From positions 64,072 through 123,544 of the forward strand of contig NZ_NUPZ01000037.1 in the NCBI RefSeq assembly GCF_002584985.1: a DNA stretch of 59,473 bases. Direction: 5' to 3'. The notes beneath the pieces are model-generated. The model did no database searches. It was given only the letters and a program-made list of their open reading frames with translations, and was not told where the DNA came from. Within the stretch, counting starts at the first letter, position 1. The number at the start of each line of letters is the position of its first letter. Of this stretch, positions 17,401 to 26,336 are shown piece by piece. Source of the DNA: Bacillus sp. AFS029637 (lineage in GTDB: Bacteria; Bacillota; Bacilli; Bacillales; Bacillaceae_G). Made by a program: the position numbers and the translations under genes.

Positions 17401-18056
17401 ATAACTGCTGTTGACTCTGCTCTCGTTAATGTTTGTTTCGGTTTGAACGTTCCATCTGGATATCCTGAAATGATTTTTGCATTTACTAATGCAGCTATCA
17501 ATTTAGGATTTTTCGTAAATTCACCTTTATCTCCAAATTTTATTTCCTCATCTACTTCTTTTAACTTCAACACTTTCGCGATAACAATCGCCATTTCTTC
17601 CCTTGAAATTTCTTGTTCTGGTTTAAAATTATCCCCGTATTCTTTCTTTTCAATAATCTCTTCTTTTATTGCTGTTTCAATGTATTGATTTGACCATTTA
17701 CTTCTTGGTACATCTTTAAATGTCTCTTGGTCTTTTACAATTTTATAGCCTTGTTGCAACACGACCATCGACAAAAATTGTTCTCGCGTTAAGCGATCTT
17801 CTGGACCAAATAACCCATCTCCCTTACCAGATACAATCTTCAACTCTTTTAATCTCTTTATATCTTTATAAGCCCAGTAAGAAGGTGGTACATCCTTGAA
17901 TACAAGCTCATTTGTATTTTCAGCTGCGCTATGAAACGGATTTGTTTTTTTATTTACCTCGTTAGCAGCGTACGCTATTGCACCATCAAATATCAATGTT
18001 ATAAATAGTACAAACAGTATACTCAATTGAGCTACTTTTTTAAGCCAATTTTTCAT
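14430..18056 (-). CDS. S-layer-homology (SLH) surface protein with six SLH domains
   Basis: A 1208-aa exported protein. The signal peptide (about residues 1-32) ends AIAYA-AN. Two tandem 176-residue blocks follow to about residue 400, each with three SLH domains (FKDVPPSYWAYKDI, FKDVP-SKWSNQYIETA, FGDKGEFTKNPKLIAAL types). A Gly/Thr linker leads to a large body and a C-terminal domain from about 1085. SLH triplets bind pyruvylated secondary cell-wall polymer, so this is non-covalently held on the wall. The start is placed at ATG 18056 (AAAAGGGG upstream). It lies 50 bases after the giant surface-protein gene, in the same operon. The function of the body is unknown. Confidence 0.88.
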   Translation of the reverse strand: MKNWLKKVAQLSILFVLFITLIFDGAIAYAANEVNKKTNPFHSAAENTNELVFKDVPPSYWAYKDIKRLKELKIVSGKGDGLFGPEDRLTREQFLSMVVLQQGYKIVKDQETFKDVPRSKWSNQYIETAIKEEIIEKKEYGDNFKPEQEISREEMAIVIAKVLKLKEVDEEIKFGDKGEFTKNPKLIAALVNAKIISGYPDGTFKPKQTLTRAESTAVIVKLLDYGYVFDDVPPSYWAYKDIKRLKEMKIVSGKGNGIFGPEDRLTREQFLAMIVLQQGYKIVKDQETFKDVPKSKWSNQYVETAIKEGIIEKKEYGDSFKPEQEIPRQEMAIIIAKVLKLKEVNEEIKFGDKGEFTKNPKLIAALVNAKIISGYPDGTFKPKQTLTRAESTAVVSKVIDFKKDEPTTGDGDTGGGTGNGGDAEKAGIVYKKNVYEVKEQYKHDIEQTQTDTFTFKKEAAKLKELKNDNILILPPIPNNPLGVVIKIISITDGSDGEKVVKAVQPDAKEVIEKIDVKEKISVTRDNAEIVYLAEGVTLDEKQPVSFNPFQQQINGEKEKNQYVLQGPEHFLQRAFAEYDVDKKEFSTNTNVKITGKDLGINEDLTFALKGKMKIKNVDVDILFKDVTNLDELKFILKGEVENNVKYTFDYSHCVGAPVNCDKKKSEGLTFEEWKEMIEKKGLSLKPFKKPLFMVRVPLPAAPAIAITMEASLVLKADLSIGVEVDVKQIDSFKVGIENGGIVGKHEQIGPNLQFKGEAKIDGKAGIDVNGGLTLANITLIGANFEAGLKLEALARASWGIKDVDSSNINAFESICAKGSLGYYIQAGLKASILKADILSIKKSLIDINEEIGKISNCEKYDLQSAQDYLLLEEGEDTNLKVVKRIFDENQLTMKVDKLSKDQEIRVSSENTDVVEAKRKDANDFSIHAKSGAKEKQKVDLLFELVEDGKVLSEIKVPVYIVKPTKLQVDPEKTFVMKKQKEQLQVRLAIPVPEEIIEQYEMLGLPIEQYRYKEVTQPNLLTFKSSKDFVIVNELGEVTVKDDAKIGDTTEINVAYKGLTGKVSAQVSGSEEDKRALSGLSLQSAQQLILDAEQHANNILQAAVKSPEEEKFEDLQKQMKKFYEPKFTGKQFEKAYKYNRQWILNPYYLYPVTNVYNTEAMKTFSSVSETPSTLSVKVSVPVQGEQGESFTYTYDLVKKDGSWYLDDIN
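16860..17920 (-). repeat. Tandem 528-bp coding duplication (two SLH triplets)
   Basis: Two copies lie at about 16870-17390 and 17398-17918, offset exactly 528 bp (176 codons). For example 'ctcgttaatgtttgtttcgg' occurs at both offsets. The copies differ at scattered third positions, so the duplication is recent but not brand new. Confidence 0.9.
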
Positions 18057-18106
18057 CCCGTATTCCCCTTTTGCATTCAAAATGAAATAAAGATAACCGC
18101 ATCGAA

Positions 18107-21100
18107 TTATTCATCAATTGTAGAAAGAACAGTCTCTATGTTTATACCGTCTCCAACCTTTTTAATGAATGATTTTCCAATATTTAAATCTCCCGAGATT
18201 TTAGGTAGTAATAAATAATCAAGCCATACCGTTTCCCCTGATGGAATAGAATTAACAACGCGCTTCAACTCTGTTCCTGGTGTATAAACAAAGTTTTTCT
18301 TTTCTGCTTCATTTAACTCTACTTGTAAATCATAAATAACGTTTGGCGATTTATTTTCAATTCCTACCCTAACTACATACGGAAGACCTTTATATGCTTT
18401 TTTATCTACTTTAATATGCATCTTCACTCCGTCCTCCCCGTACACTTCAATTGGCTTAGCTGTTTTAAACTCGGCAGAAAGTGGCTCATCAAACGGGTAT
18501 AATGTAGATGAGAAATTAGCACCTAAATGATATTCACCTTTTTTATCTCCACGAATATACCACTCAGCTTTCTTAACTTCATTTCCACCTATCGCTCCTA
18601 AATGGATTGTTTCACTTTGTTTTTCAGAAATCGGAGCTAAACTTAATCCTTCTGGTAACTTTAGCGATACATTTGTATTCGTTAATTCAAATGGCTCATC
18701 CGCAAAACTTTGAATCATCACTTCCACTTTAAAGAACTCTTTCAACCAACTTACTTTTCCTGGAACTACCATATATCCAACTGCAGGAGGGGCTTCTTTT
18801 TCTTGGAAACGTTCATTTTGAATAACAACTGGGTACACATTAACCTCACTTGCACCACTACCAATCGACACGTTTAAATCACCTTGTATAACTTTACCTA
18901 CATTATTAATGATGTAATCAACTTTTTTATCCTCATTATCTATTTTCAAATGCAGTTCAAACTTATACACATGGCGATTATCTGGATGATTGACATCAAT
19001 ACCAGCCTTCTCTATTTCTTCTTTCGACATTTGAGTTACGTTCATCTTCCCATCAAATAACTGCGAAGGTTCTAATATGACTTTCTGCTTCGTCCGCTCA
19101 TCATTCTTTACAACTACGCCTACAGCAACTGGTTTATAGCCTTTTTTATAAACGTATACTTTATAAGCACCTTCTTGTGGTTTTAACGACAGAGTACCAT
19201 TGCTACCTGTTATTAACTTTTGTGTTTTCTTTTTTGAATCTTCTAAAACGACGCTAACATTATCAATTCCGCGTCCACTTCCATCTTGTACTTCTAGTAA
19301 TAAGCCAGTCTCTTTCTCTGTTACCTCAACAGGAATGTTCAAACTTTGTTTATCTTTCGTTATCGTAACTGTTGCAGTTCCTTTTTTATCTTGAGCTACT
19401 AACTTCCCAGAAGCATCTACTTCTACTACAGACGAATTTGAAGATTTAAAATTCGCACTTTTCGTAATATCTTTTAGCGAACCATCTTCATATAAACCTG
19501 TAACTTTTAATTCATACGCTTCTTTCGTTTTTAATGCAATTTTCTCCGTACCAACTTGTAATGCAACAAGTGGATTCTCTACTTTTACTTTCACTTCCTT
19601 TTTTATATCTCTTGCAGATACTGTAATAATAGATTCTCCTTCTTTTTGCGCTACAATATTTCCGAACTTATCAACTTTCACGTTATCGTTGTTACTAGAG
19701 AATGTCGCTTCATTATTAATTGATGAACGGTAATCCTCTTCATAAACTCCTGTTACTTGTAACTTTTTCGTACCTTTAATAGGTAGTGTTATATTTGATG
19801 TTTCAAATTCAATGTCTTTCAGACCGTTTTCAACGTATACTGGGATACGTACCATTTCCCCTCTATAATTACCAACAAGCGTCGTTTGTCCTTGTTTAAG
19901 TCCTCTAACCTCTCCATTAGCTATAATTTCAGCGGTTTTCTCATCATTTATCCAGAAACTTACCTGATCCGTGACATCTTTCTCACTATTGTCATATTTT
20001 GCTTTTACTACAATTTTATCTTTAGTCCCTTCCTTTAATGTAAGCTGTTGTTTATCGGTTACTATCTCTTTCAATTGTTTTTCTACCGTTACTGTCCCCT
20101 CTATTGTCAAACCTTCATAAGTTGCTTTAACCTTTGTTTCTCCTTCTTTCTTTCCTTTCAAATACATTGAACCATACATTGAACCATTTATTAATTCAAC
20201 AATATCTTTATTAGCAACCGATATTTCAGATGATTTCGTAACATCTTCATGGTATCCGTCATCATAGGATGCTATAACAGAAAAAGGATAACTTTCTCCT
20301 TCTATTACTACCATACTAGGGCTAACATGAATTTCCTTCAATTTACGATTCGATTTTTTCACAGTTACCTTTGCCGTTTTCTTAATTCCACCGTACTCTA
20401 CTGTAATAGTTGCCTCTCCTTCATTTACAGCTCGAAAACTATTAAAACCAATGATACGTGCAACATTTTCATCTGAGCTTGATAATTTTACCTTTCCAGT
20501 TATACTTTCCACTAATCCACCATCATAAATTGCTCTTGCACCGATATATCCTACATTTTTATCTACTAATGAAAAGCTTTCTCTATCTAGTTCAATATCT
20601 TTTAATGTTTTTTCGACTTCTATCAGAGCTCGAATACTTTTCTCACCATACTTTATGGTCATACTAGTTACTCCAGCATTTTGTGCTATTATTTTATTTT
20701 CCGCATCTAACTTCGCAACCTTAGTATCATTTACGACTATTTCAACATTCTCAGTAATATCTTTTTCTTGGCCATCATTGTACTTAGCCACTACTTTAAA
20801 CGTTTTCCCCTCACCAACTTTTAATTTCATCTGTTCGGGATCGATATCCATTCTATGCATAAATATACTAATTGAATCCCGAAAAGTAGTTGTCCCATCT
20901 CTCACTCCATGTAAAGAAAGTTGCAAATCACGATCTTGTTTACTTACTTCTATTTGAATCGTTTTCGTAGATTCCCCTTTCTCGAAAAATACCTTTCCCT
21001 GATCTTTCGTTACACTAGTACCTTTCTGGGGAAGAATTAAGTTCCATTCCACGCTATCGTCTTTATTTGTATTTCCTGTTCTTACAACATTAACACTGAC

Positions 21101-22027
21101 TTTTGCCTTATCAACGCCTATATTTTCTACTTTCCATCCAGCAACATAAACGTAATCATACTCTACTGGGAAGGGTATATCTTCAAATGTAAAAGGTTTA
21201 ACAAGCACATTTGAATCTACACCGTTATCTTTCCCATCCGCAATTACTAACTTGATCTTATTCCAATCGTTTACTTTTACGTTCGAACTAGCATCTAATA
21301 CTGTAGTCATTCCATCCATTTCCGTATTTTTAGAAGCATTTGTATTCGAAATATAGTAACCATTATTATCCCACTTATCAATCGTGGAGGTTGTCACTGG
21401 ACTCCTATTCCAATTTGATATAACCGCTATATTCTCCTCGTTAATAAACATTCCTACTGCATCATTATAATTCGAAAACTCCTCATACTCATCTGAAGCA
21501 AGCGCATACTGCACATTCATTTTTTCTTTCGTTGGCTTAAACTCAAACTCTAAAACACTTGCATCAAATGTTTTTGTCCCGTTCCACAATAATTGTTCTA
21601 CATCGCTATCACCGGGTTGGTTATTTATGTTTGTATAACTTCTATATTTATTAGGTCCTATAATGCCCTTCGTATTACCTGTACTTAATATGACTCCGTC
21701 TTCTATTCCAAAAATATTTTGCTTCGCTTGAAATGTGCCGGCTGCTTGATTTGCACCTTTATATTTCACATTTCGAATTTCCACTCCATCACCAACGAGC
21801 TTTTTCGCTAGCTGTTCCGCTTTCACATTATCATCTAATGTGGATACTGAAATGTCTGGATTATTACTCTTACCAGCCTCTTGCACACTCTTAATTTCAA
21901 ATTTTCGGTCTTCCTTAATCGTTTCTTCTCCATTTGCCTTTACATAAAAACCTGGTAACTGTAAACATAAAATAGCAATTATACAAACTGTTAATACATT
22001 TTTAAAATGCTTATATTTTCCTCCCAA
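18107..22027 (-). CDS. Large secreted protein: choice-of-anchor-L, Ig-like repeats, CarboxypepD-like domain
   Basis: A 1306-aa exported protein with a signal peptide at about 1-32. Residues about 50-310 match the choice-of-anchor-L type (QNIFGIEDGVILSTG; ALASDEYEEFSNYNDAVGMF). Then come a Calx-beta-like stretch to about 390, six BIG2/Ig-like repeats of about 85 residues (to about 905), a carboxypeptidase-regulatory-like beta domain (to about 985) and a unique C-terminal part. It has no SLH, LPXTG or C-terminal anchor. TTG start at 22027 with AAAGGGG 8 bases upstream. The SLH protein follows 50 bases downstream; a physical partnership is inference. Confidence 0.85.
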   Translation of the reverse strand: MGGKYKHFKNVLTVCIIAILCLQLPGFYVKANGEETIKEDRKFEIKSVQEAGKSNNPDISVSTLDDNVKAEQLAKKLVGDGVEIRNVKYKGANQAAGTFQAKQNIFGIEDGVILSTGNTKGIIGPNKYRSYTNINNQPGDSDVEQLLWNGTKTFDASVLEFEFKPTKEKMNVQYALASDEYEEFSNYNDAVGMFINEENIAVISNWNRSPVTTSTIDKWDNNGYYISNTNASKNTEMDGMTTVLDASSNVKVNDWNKIKLVIADGKDNGVDSNVLVKPFTFEDIPFPVEYDYVYVAGWKVENIGVDKAKVSVNVVRTGNTNKDDSVEWNLILPQKGTSVTKDQGKVFFEKGESTKTIQIEVSKQDRDLQLSLHGVRDGTTTFRDSISIFMHRMDIDPEQMKLKVGEGKTFKVVAKYNDGQEKDITENVEIVVNDTKVAKLDAENKIIAQNAGVTSMTIKYGEKSIRALIEVEKTLKDIELDRESFSLVDKNVGYIGARAIYDGGLVESITGKVKLSSSDENVARIIGFNSFRAVNEGEATITVEYGGIKKTAKVTVKKSNRKLKEIHVSPSMVVIEGESYPFSVIASYDDGYHEDVTKSSEISVANKDIVELINGSMYGSMYLKGKKEGETKVKATYEGLTIEGTVTVEKQLKEIVTDKQQLTLKEGTKDKIVVKAKYDNSEKDVTDQVSFWINDEKTAEIIANGEVRGLKQGQTTLVGNYRGEMVRIPVYVENGLKDIEFETSNITLPIKGTKKLQVTGVYEEDYRSSINNEATFSSNNDNVKVDKFGNIVAQKEGESIITVSARDIKKEVKVKVENPLVALQVGTEKIALKTKEAYELKVTGLYEDGSLKDITKSANFKSSNSSVVEVDASGKLVAQDKKGTATVTITKDKQSLNIPVEVTEKETGLLLEVQDGSGRGIDNVSVVLEDSKKKTQKLITGSNGTLSLKPQEGAYKVYVYKKGYKPVAVGVVVKNDERTKQKVILEPSQLFDGKMNVTQMSKEEIEKAGIDVNHPDNRHVYKFELHLKIDNEDKKVDYIINNVGKVIQGDLNVSIGSGASEVNVYPVVIQNERFQEKEAPPAVGYMVVPGKVSWLKEFFKVEVMIQSFADEPFELTNTNVSLKLPEGLSLAPISEKQSETIHLGAIGGNEVKKAEWYIRGDKKGEYHLGANFSSTLYPFDEPLSAEFKTAKPIEVYGEDGVKMHIKVDKKAYKGLPYVVRVGIENKSPNVIYDLQVELNEAEKKNFVYTPGTELKRVVNSIPSGETVWLDYLLLPKISGDLNIGKSFIKKVGDGINIETVLSTIDE

Positions 22028-22195
22028 CTAATTATCCCCTTTCCTTTTCTTCAAATACATACGTTTCCGCTATTAACTCCTTTCTTTGCATTTTATTGGA
22101 AACTCATAAATATATTAATCTATTACTATTATCAAATTCAATAGCATTTTTCACAAATTGTTCATTTATTCAAAAAATACTTTTCGACACGAAAA

Positions 22196-22222
22196 AAACC
22201 AAATCAATGTAAGATTTGGTTT
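22196..22222 (-). terminator. Terminator of the GlnK/GlnL-like genes
   Basis: Stem aaaccaaatc / gatttggttt followed by TTTTT on the minus strand, after the response-regulator stop. It separates the regulators from the surface operon. Confidence 0.8.
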
Positions 22223-22251
22223 ATCAACATTTATACCCTATATCGTATTTT

Positions 22252-23184
22252 TCAATCTATCTCCATCAACCGTTTCGCCTCAAAATACAACACTTGAATA
22301 AACTTTTTCGTGTTAATTCGTGTATGACCTGAAACTGCGAATTCTTCCTTTGTCATTTCTGTCATCCGTTTTCTAACTATCGTAAAATCAAAAAATTTCG
22401 GAGCATAGCTTTCAAATTTCGGATTTGAAAAGTCTGTTAATCCTAAAGAAGCCAAATGATTTAACGACTGATAAATCGCTCTGCGCACTCTTTGTTCAGA
22501 GGCTTTTTTCTCTTTATCAATATCCGCCTCTAAAGCTCCGTCTCCTAATTTCTTTATCGTAATATATTGGAAAATTTCTTTTAATGCAGGAAATCCAAAT
22601 TCAAATGTTTGCGCCTTTTCCTGCCCATATAAATATTCCAGCATACTAAGTAAATCTTTACTTCCATTTTCTCCCGCGATACCGAGCTCTGATAGTAAGA
22701 AACGTCCTGAATCTGCTATCTTTTTTGCTTCTTGCATCGGTTCACTACGCATTTGCGGCTGCTCCCACTGAAACACGTTATTCAATGATTTTTGAATATC
22801 ATGTATGGAACGCTCTAAACGAATCCGTTCCATTACCTTTCGTACGACAGATTCAACTTCAATTTTGTTTAGTGGTTTCGTAATATAATACTCCACACCA
22901 AGTGTATACGCCTCACCAATGAGCTGTTTCGATTCAACTTGGGAAATCATAATAATTTTACCAGTGAAAGAAGAAGCTATATGGCGAACTGTTTCAATCC
23001 CATCTCTCATCGGCATTAGTAAATCAATAAATAAAATGTCCACTTTCTTATAATTTAACTGTTCTGCTTCAATAAACGCTCCGTCTTCCGATTCTCCAAT
23101 TACTTCCCCAAGATCGCCATCTTCAATAATTTGCGAAAGCATCGAACGGAAAACTTCATCATCATCTACGATATAATAAAACAA
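22252..23184 (-). CDS. Response regulator, GlnL/YcbB type
   Basis: A 310-aa protein. The N-terminal receiver (residues 1-120) has acidic pocket DDD at 7-9, phospho-acceptor D54 (DILFIDLLMP) and conserved K in ITKPL near 103. The C-terminal half is not a standard OmpR or NarL DNA-binding domain but resembles the YcbB domain of B. subtilis GlnL (segments VRRAIYQSLNHLASLGLTDF and KFFDFTIVRKRM). TTG start with AAGGGGA 7 bases upstream, two bases after the kinase stop. Its likely target is the gltT-aspA promoter, where TTTTGT repeats like those published for GlnL occur. Which signal it answers here is unknown. Confidence 0.82.
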   Translation of the reverse strand: MFYYIVDDDEVFRSMLSQIIEDGDLGEVIGESEDGAFIEAEQLNYKKVDILFIDLLMPMRDGIETVRHIASSFTGKIIMISQVESKQLIGEAYTLGVEYYITKPLNKIEVESVVRKVMERIRLERSIHDIQKSLNNVFQWEQPQMRSEPMQEAKKIADSGRFLLSELGIAGENGSKDLLSMLEYLYGQEKAQTFEFGFPALKEIFQYITIKKLGDGALEADIDKEKKASEQRVRRAIYQSLNHLASLGLTDFSNPKFESYAPKFFDFTIVRKRMTEMTKEEFAVSGHTRINTKKFIQVLYFEAKRLMEID

Positions 23185-23186
23185 CT

Positions 23187-24485
23187 CTATTCCCCTTCCC
23201 GCTTTAAACTACACTCCGGTAAACAAACGATAAACTTACACCCTTTTCCAGTTTCATTGTCTTCTAACCTTACTTCTCCGCCGAGCTCTGTTACCATTTC
23301 GTGTATGTAAGAAAGTCCAATACCCGTGGACGGTGTTCCCGTTTGATCATACTTTGAAGTAAATCCAGGCTTAAATACTAATTTTTTATACTTTTGTGAA
23401 ATACCAGGGCCATCATCAATTACTTCAAAGATTACATGTTGATCTCGTTTATATAATTTAATACTAATGAGACCTCTATTTTCAATTGCTTCAACTGCAT
23501 TGGCAACTAAGTTATTAAAGATTGATAGCACTGTATACACGTGATATGCAGCATGCTCACCTTCTATATGTTTAGAAAAACGTATATCTTTTTTTAACAT
23601 TTCAGCATACTTCTCATTTATTCTCACAATCATTTCCGCAAGTTCATGTCCTTCTACATACTCAGCCACATTTTTATCTAATAATAGTTTAGACAATCCT
23701 GCAAAAATTCTTTGATTATCTTTTTTTATTTCATGTACTTCTCCCGCTATTTTCAATGCTGTTTTACCATTCGAATCATCAATTACTTGCAAGTTCCGAT
23801 ATAATTGATAAGCTTCTTGTGTAATTAACTCCGCATTTTGTAACGTTTTTTTCAAATGAACAGATTCTACATATAAATTAGACAGGTGCATTAACATATT
23901 TTCATTTTCTTTTCGCACTTGTGATTCTTTTAATTTCGTTTCATATAAGTTCATCATATTTAAAAAACCGAGTGCAAAGAAACTACGAAAAATAGCAATA
24001 ATAATTAACTTATTTACTTCAGAAACCGTTATTGTTGTACCGAGAACTACCATATGGTAAATCGCAAGTTCTGACATACTTGCGATAATTTCAATTGTAA
24101 TTCCAAGGCACCCAATAATTATTGGTTTCTGATGAAACTTATTCACTCTACAAAGCGAAAAAAGACTTCCATAAATAAAATAATAGAAGAACACAGGATA
24201 GCGCAAATAAAATGATTCTGTCATATGAAATGAACCTTGCAATACCCAGTCAAGACATACGCGGAATAAGACTACACATATACCAACAAGAATACCTGCA
24301 ACTGCAGCTGGTACTCTTCTTAAAAACAGTAATAAAAAGAAGAATAGTGGCGTCCCAAAGCTAACACGAAACATATCATTAAAAGGATGAAAATTCAGCT
24401 CTCCGGCAATCGGAACAACGACCATTAATATAATTAAAAGAGACATATCATTCTTCCATAATTGATTCCAATTCAAAAGTGCCAC
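23187..24485 (-). CDS. Membrane sensor histidine kinase, GlnK-like
   Basis: Partner of the GlnL-like regulator. At 432 aa it has 5-6 membrane helices in residues 1-180. A coiled linker leads to a phospho-acceptor segment GEVHEIKKDNQRI (probable H251), then a GHKL ATPase domain with an N-box NLVANAVEA, DDGPGI and TGIGLSY. No separate periplasmic PAS/Cache domain, so sensing is probably through the membrane part. The 24485 start is GTG with poor spacing; TTG at 24476, 8 bases after AGGAAG, may be the real start. The gene is separated from malic enzyme by a terminator. Confidence 0.82.
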   Translation of the reverse strand: MALLNWNQLWKNDMSLLIILMVVVPIAGELNFHPFNDMFRVSFGTPLFFFLLLFLRRVPAAVAGILVGICVVLFRVCLDWVLQGSFHMTESFYLRYPVFFYYFIYGSLFSLCRVNKFHQKPIIIGCLGITIEIIASMSELAIYHMVVLGTTITVSEVNKLIIIAIFRSFFALGFLNMMNLYETKLKESQVRKENENMLMHLSNLYVESVHLKKTLQNAELITQEAYQLYRNLQVIDDSNGKTALKIAGEVHEIKKDNQRIFAGLSKLLLDKNVAEYVEGHELAEMIVRINEKYAEMLKKDIRFSKHIEGEHAAYHVYTVLSIFNNLVANAVEAIENRGLISIKLYKRDQHVIFEVIDDGPGISQKYKKLVFKPGFTSKYDQTGTPSTGIGLSYIHEMVTELGGEVRLEDNETGKGCKFIVCLPECSLKREGE

Positions 24486-24510
24486 TTCCTATCCATTTTT
24501 TCAATCGTAC

Positions 24511-24548
24511 AAATAAAGCCCGCTTATAATAATAAACGGGCTTTATTT
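24511..24548 (-). terminator. Terminator of malic enzyme gene
   Basis: A 12-bp perfect stem aaataaagcccg / cgggctttattt directly after the malic-enzyme stop codon; T-rich on the minus strand. Confidence 0.82.
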
Positions 24549-26261
24549 CTATATTCTAACCTTTTCTACCGCTTTTATTTGGCGATACTCTGGCATCCAC
24601 ATTGCTTCTTTCACTGCAATCTTGATATCGTTATCACTTAATTTCTCTCTAGCAACACCTTCTGCAACTGCAACTTTCGCTACTTCAATTGCAACCATTT
24701 CGGAGATATTACGTAACTCTTCAACTTCTGGCAAGATAGGTGCCCCTGGTTGACTTGTATCTACCATGCTTGCAACTGCTTCTGCTGCTGCTGCGAACAT
24801 TCCGTCCGTCATAACGCTTGCACGAACAACAATTGTTCCAAGACCAAGTCCTGGGAAGATAAGTGCGTTATTTGATTGCCCAATAACGTACGTTACACCG
24901 TTATACGTAACTGGTTCAAATGGACTTCCTGTTGCAACTAACGCTCTTCCTTCTGTCCACTCAATTAAATCTGCTGGTTTTGCTTCAGCAAGTGGCGTCG
25001 GATTCGACATTGGTAAAATAATTGGTCTTTCTACATGAGAAGCCATTTCTTTAATAATCTCTTCTTTAAATGCGCCCGCAACAGTAGATGTACCAATTAA
25101 AATTGTCGGTTTTGCATGTTTCACAACTTCAGCAAGTCCAATTACATCATTTGCTTTCCACTCACTTACTTCCGCTTCTTTTCTTGCATATGGAATTTGG
25201 AAATCAAGAAGATCTCCCATATTATCTGTAACTAATCCGTTACGGTCAATACACCAGAAACGATTATGTGATTCTTCTTCTGATAAGCCAACGCGGACCA
25301 TTGCATCTCTTACTTGATCTGCGATACCGATTCCAGCTGTACCAGCGCCAAACACAACGACGCGGTGTTCACTCAGTGGTACACCAGAAGCTTTCACCGC
25401 TGATAATACCGCAGCAAGTGAAACTGCACCTGTACCTTGAATATCATCATTAAACGTACATACGTCATGACGGTATTTATCTAAAATTTTTCGTGCATTG
25501 CGAGAACTGAAATCTTCCCAATGTAAAAGTGCTTTCGGGAATTGTTTATTTACCGCTTGTACAAACGTATCAATAAATTCATCGTAAGCTTCACCCGTTA
25601 TACGCGGATGACGATTTCCAATATAAAATGGATTGTTTAATAGTTCCTCACGGTTTGTACCTACATCTAAAATTACTGGTAATACACGGCTAGGATCGAT
25701 TCCAACTGCGGCCGTATAAACAGCTAATTTCCCGATTGCGATGTTAATGCCACCAACGCCCCAGTCACCAATTCCTAATATGCCTTCTCCATCTGTTACA
25801 ACGACTAAATCAATGTTTTCAGCTGTTGCACCGATATTATTGAATGCTTCTTCAATACCTGAAGGGTCGTTAACTGATAAATAAACGCCGCGTGGTTTAC
25901 GGTATTCATGACTGTACCTTTGAATTGCTACACCAACAGTAGGTGTATATACGATTGGTAACATTTCACGTAAATGATCCGTTAAAATGCGATAAAATAA
26001 TACTTCATTTCGATCATGCAACGCTGTTAAGTATACATTCTTTAATAAATCATCCGGCTGAGAACAGAATTGTTCGTATGCTCGGCGTGCTTGTTCATCT
26101 AATGTTAAAACCGCTGGCGGTAATAAACCTTTTAAACCTAACTCTTCTCTTTCTTCTTGCGTGAAAGCGACCCCTTTATTTAAAAGTGGTGTTGATAATA
26201 CTTCTACTCCTCTTAATGCTGTTTCTAATGCCCCATTAGAAGCCACTGTAAACTTACTCAT
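24549..26261 (-). CDS. NAD-dependent malic enzyme
   Basis: Oxidative decarboxylation of malate to pyruvate and CO2. At 570 aa it is of the SfcA/MaeA long type. Family motifs: [19 protein letters not shown] near residue 90, [18 protein letters not shown] near 150, [11 protein letters not shown] near 245 and the nucleotide-binding [13 protein letters not shown] near 300. ATG at 26261 chosen because AGAGGTAGGGA precedes it; an upstream ATG in the same frame (26291) lacks a site. A terminator lies between aspA and this gene, so it probably has its own promoter. Placed next to aspartase and aspartate uptake, it would drain C4 acids toward pyruvate. Confidence 0.92.
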   Translation of the reverse strand: MSKFTVASNGALETALRGVEVLSTPLLNKGVAFTQEEREELGLKGLLPPAVLTLDEQARRAYEQFCSQPDDLLKNVYLTALHDRNEVLFYRILTDHLREMLPIVYTPTVGVAIQRYSHEYRKPRGVYLSVNDPSGIEEAFNNIGATAENIDLVVVTDGEGILGIGDWGVGGINIAIGKLAVYTAAVGIDPSRVLPVILDVGTNREELLNNPFYIGNRHPRITGEAYDEFIDTFVQAVNKQFPKALLHWEDFSSRNARKILDKYRHDVCTFNDDIQGTGAVSLAAVLSAVKASGVPLSEHRVVVFGAGTAGIGIADQVRDAMVRVGLSEEESHNRFWCIDRNGLVTDNMGDLLDFQIPYARKEAEVSEWKANDVIGLAEVVKHAKPTILIGTSTVAGAFKEEIIKEMASHVERPIILPMSNPTPLAEAKPADLIEWTEGRALVATGSPFEPVTYNGVTYVIGQSNNALIFPGLGLGTIVVRASVMTDGMFAAAAEAVASMVDTSQPGAPILPEVEELRNISEMVAIEVAKVAVAEGVAREKLSDNDIKIAVKEAMWMPEYRQIKAVEKVRI

Positions 26262-26308
26262 AACATCCCTACCTCTATTCATATATAACATTTCTATATT
26301 GTAAACAA

Positions 26309-26333
26309 AAAAGAGGGGCTTGTCCCCCCTCTT
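26309..26333 (-). terminator. Terminator between aspA and malic enzyme
   Basis: Stem agagggg / cccctct followed by TTTTTTG on the minus strand, right after the aspA stop. Confidence 0.75.
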
Positions 26334-26336
26334 CTT

